From Avena insularis (Eukaryota; Streptophyta; Magnoliopsida; Poales; Poaceae): DNA of 64,000 nt. Location: positions 380,915,331 through 380,979,330 of the forward strand of contig CM042688.1 of NCBI GenBank assembly GCA_023614405.1. The letters run 5' to 3'. The first letter of the stretch is position 1. The number at the start of each line of letters is the position of its first letter. A model generated the notes under the pieces. The model did not search any database. It worked only from the letters and a program-made list of their open reading frames with translations, and was not told where the DNA came from. The position numbers were made by a program, and so were the translations under genes. This document shows, in pieces, positions 62,539 through 64,000 of this stretch.

Positions 62539-62640
62539 CTAGTCCTACCCACTTAGGCGTAGCGCACCCTGGCCAAGTGCGCTACGGTTATCCGTAGCGC
62601 ACTTGGCCAGGGTGCGCTACACCTAAGTGGGTAGGACTAG
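62539..62640. repeat. 102-bp near-perfect palindrome (subterminal repeat)
   Basis: Arms 62539-62587 and 62592-62640 are 49 bp each with a single mismatch (position 20 of the arm) and a 4-base loop TTAT. The arms run CTAGTCCTACCCACTTAGG, GTAGCGCACCC, TGGCCAAGTGCGCTACGG. The GTAGCGCAC word relates it to the 5' subterminal hairpins of the CACTA element. Confidence 0.95.
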
Positions 62641-62983
62641 TTGAGCCACGCCCTCCCCATCGTCCTCAGACACAGCTAGATCGTCTAAGTCCCTCCCCGC
62701 ATCGTCCCCATCCCCATCGACGCGTGGCCGCCGCTGCATCCCAGGAGGAGGAGGCCGCCGCCGCCGCATCCCAGGAGGAGGAGACTGCCACGCCAGGAGG
62801 AGGAGGAGGCCGCCACGCTAGGAGGAGGAGGCCGCCTTGCCCACGCGCTCGTTCCGTGGAGGAGGAGGTTGGTGGCGGCGAGGTTCCTGCAGCGTCGGCT
62901 CCGCTCCTCCGGCGGCAAGGTGCTCTGCCGCTCCCTCCTCCTCGTTACCTCGTCCGCCAGCCCTCGTCGTCCTCATCTCAGAG
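62641..62983 (+). other. Possible GC-rich first exon
   Basis: GC-rich sequence with a local minisatellite (GCATCCCAGGAGGAGGAG-like, about 62735-62830). It ends at CTCAGAG followed by GTGAGTG, a strong splice-donor match (exon end 62983). One phase reads RRRLVAARFLQRRLRSSGG then KVLCRSLLLVTSS, Arg/Leu/Ser-rich like a mitochondrial presequence, but I find no ATG for it close by. Another phase with an ATG-like start gives low-complexity Ala/Glu sequence. It could be a captured host exon within the transposon or the start of a host gene. I do not recognise the product. Confidence 0.35.
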
Positions 62984-64000
62984 GTGAGTGCCGCCCCTCC
63001 CCTCTCTCCTTCTCTTCCTCTCTCCTCGAGCAATGGTTAGGGTTAGCACCTGATGATTCAATTGATGCCTCTGATGGTTAGGGTTAGCAATGGTTAGGGT
63101 TAGGGTTAGCACCTGATGGAATTGACATTTTTTCCTAATGATTGGTGGTTGTCTGACAAAATGAGATGGCCATGGGAGTTCAGAGAAGTCCATGGGAATT
63201 TTCTGTCACAAAAACGAGCAAACATGGGAATCTAGCAAAGCACATGTAGGTGTCCCTGCTGGCTAGATCAGTAACACAACATGAACATTTGGCTAGATCA
63301 GTAACAAAAATGAAGAACTAAAAAGGTACCAAGTAGCTAAGAATTGACATTATGTTTGACAGTGAGCTTACAGTGATCTTCCACTATGTTAGATAAATCT
63401 TGATGGTCGATTGGATGTTAGATAAGATTTGGCCTAACATGTTACTTTCATCATACAGTGGGCATATTGTTATCTTTCACTAGTAGATAAATTACCCATG
63501 ATCTAAGACATGTTACTATCGAGGCAATGTAGATGCTACTGTCATAAAATCTGGAGCTTTGGGTTCTACTTGGCCAAATTTAGAAATCTAGAGCTTTGGG
63601 TTCTACTTAGGGAAGGGGAATTGGGAAACAATGGCTCATCTGCTCATGTAGCTCTAGATTTTAATTGTTGGTGATTAATCATCACTTGATGTTGCCATTG
63701 CCGTCGTGTTTGTATGAGGTCTCAGTCAGATGTAGTTAAGTCTGGATGCAGTAGTTTGCTCCTCTACTAGTCAAGCACTTGCCAAGGTTAAGAGTAGCAA
63801 GCTGAAGGTTAGGGTCCTGAGTTTATTCTGTGTAGCAAGCTTCAGGTTAGGTTCAAGTTAGGTTCAGAGTAGCAAGATTCAGGTTAGAGGTTTAGGTTAG
63901 GTTCTTCTATTGTATATCTGCTTGATAAAATAATTAGGCCCAGTGTATGTGGTCTGGAATAGCCTGGTTCAGCTGCATTGATTGGGCAGTGGTGACAGGT
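62984..64000 (+). other. Intron-like non-coding tail
   Basis: No open frame is convincing. The stretch begins with a donor-like GTGAGTG and pyrimidine runs. Short direct repeats include GGTTAGGGTTAGCACCTGATG (twice, 63034-63117, slightly interrupted), GGCTAGATCAGTAACA (63260 and 63290), GAGCTTTGGGTTCTACTT (about 63553 and 63589), and TTCAGGTTAGG words near 63840-63905. I see nothing else in it. Confidence 0.5.

Larger units (their letters stand above)
58749..62640 (+). mobile_element. CACTA (En/Spm) DNA transposon, defective; 3' limit not located
   Basis: Starts with CACTACTAGGAAAACGGC, the conserved terminus of grass CACTA elements, directly abutting satellite. Subterminal GTGGCGCAC and GTAGCGCAC words in both orientations follow, then a tnp2-type transposase pseudogene on the same strand, then more GTAGCGCAC subterminal repeats. 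CACTA elements make a 3-bp target duplication; the three bases before the terminus are TTC. The matching 3' terminus (ending TAGTAGTG) was not found, so the element may extend past the window or be truncated. The end given here is the last subterminal repeat. Confidence 0.85.

Noticed and set aside
63030..63120. Telomere-like TTAGGG words
   Set aside because: Only a few interrupted copies in an intron-like context; grass telomeres use TTTAGGG in long perfect runs.

Overview
This window looks like repeat-rich plant DNA, most likely from a grass with a large genome; I would guess Triticeae or a relative. The evidence is a tandem satellite array of tens of kilobases, a retrotransposon with very long terminal repeats primed by initiator methionine tRNA, and a CACTA (En/Spm-type) DNA transposon with grass-like subterminal repeats. 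I see no intact host gene. The species call is inference; the element types are read from the sequence.

Layout. Positions 1-8810 and 9331-10124, then 20308-58748, are one satellite: head-to-tail copies of a 47-bp monomer (GGATCCACTAGATGTC, then ATTGCATGTGTGTTCTTTTC, then ATAAACCACAT), all in the same orientation and roughly 1,000 in number. Monomers of 46 and 47 bp combine into trimers (about 140 bp) and tetramers (about 187 bp). These combine again into higher-order repeats of about 4.3 kb (left block), 1.72 kb, 3.48 kb and 2.09 kb (right block). The monomer length is not a multiple of three and one frame in three carries TAA, so the many 60-150-codon ORFs here are by-products of the repeat. 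A different 174-180-bp repeat, present three times (8811-9330), sits between two satellite subfamilies and carries an inverted fragment of the 47-bp monomer.

A large LTR retrotransposon (10125-20307) interrupts the array. Its LTRs are about 4.65 kb (3' copy complete, 5' copy lacking its first ~860 bp), but its internal region is only about 1.75 kb. That region holds a PBS, a broken gag remnant with a run of CCHC zinc knuckles, and a polypurine tract. It has no protease, reverse transcriptase, RNase H or integrase, so it is a non-autonomous, LARD-like element that needs proteins supplied in trans.

The array ends abruptly at 58749 with CACTACTAGGAAAA, the 5' terminus of a CACTA transposon. This has hairpin-forming subterminal repeats and a transposase pseudogene (Transposase-associated and tnp2-type domains) broken by several single-base frameshifts and a large internal deletion. 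A tRNA-like stretch and a 102-bp near-perfect palindrome follow. The last 1.4 kb is a GC-rich possible first exon with a splice donor, followed by intron-like DNA. I could not find the 3' CACTA terminus, so it is unclear whether this tail is inside the transposon or is host sequence.
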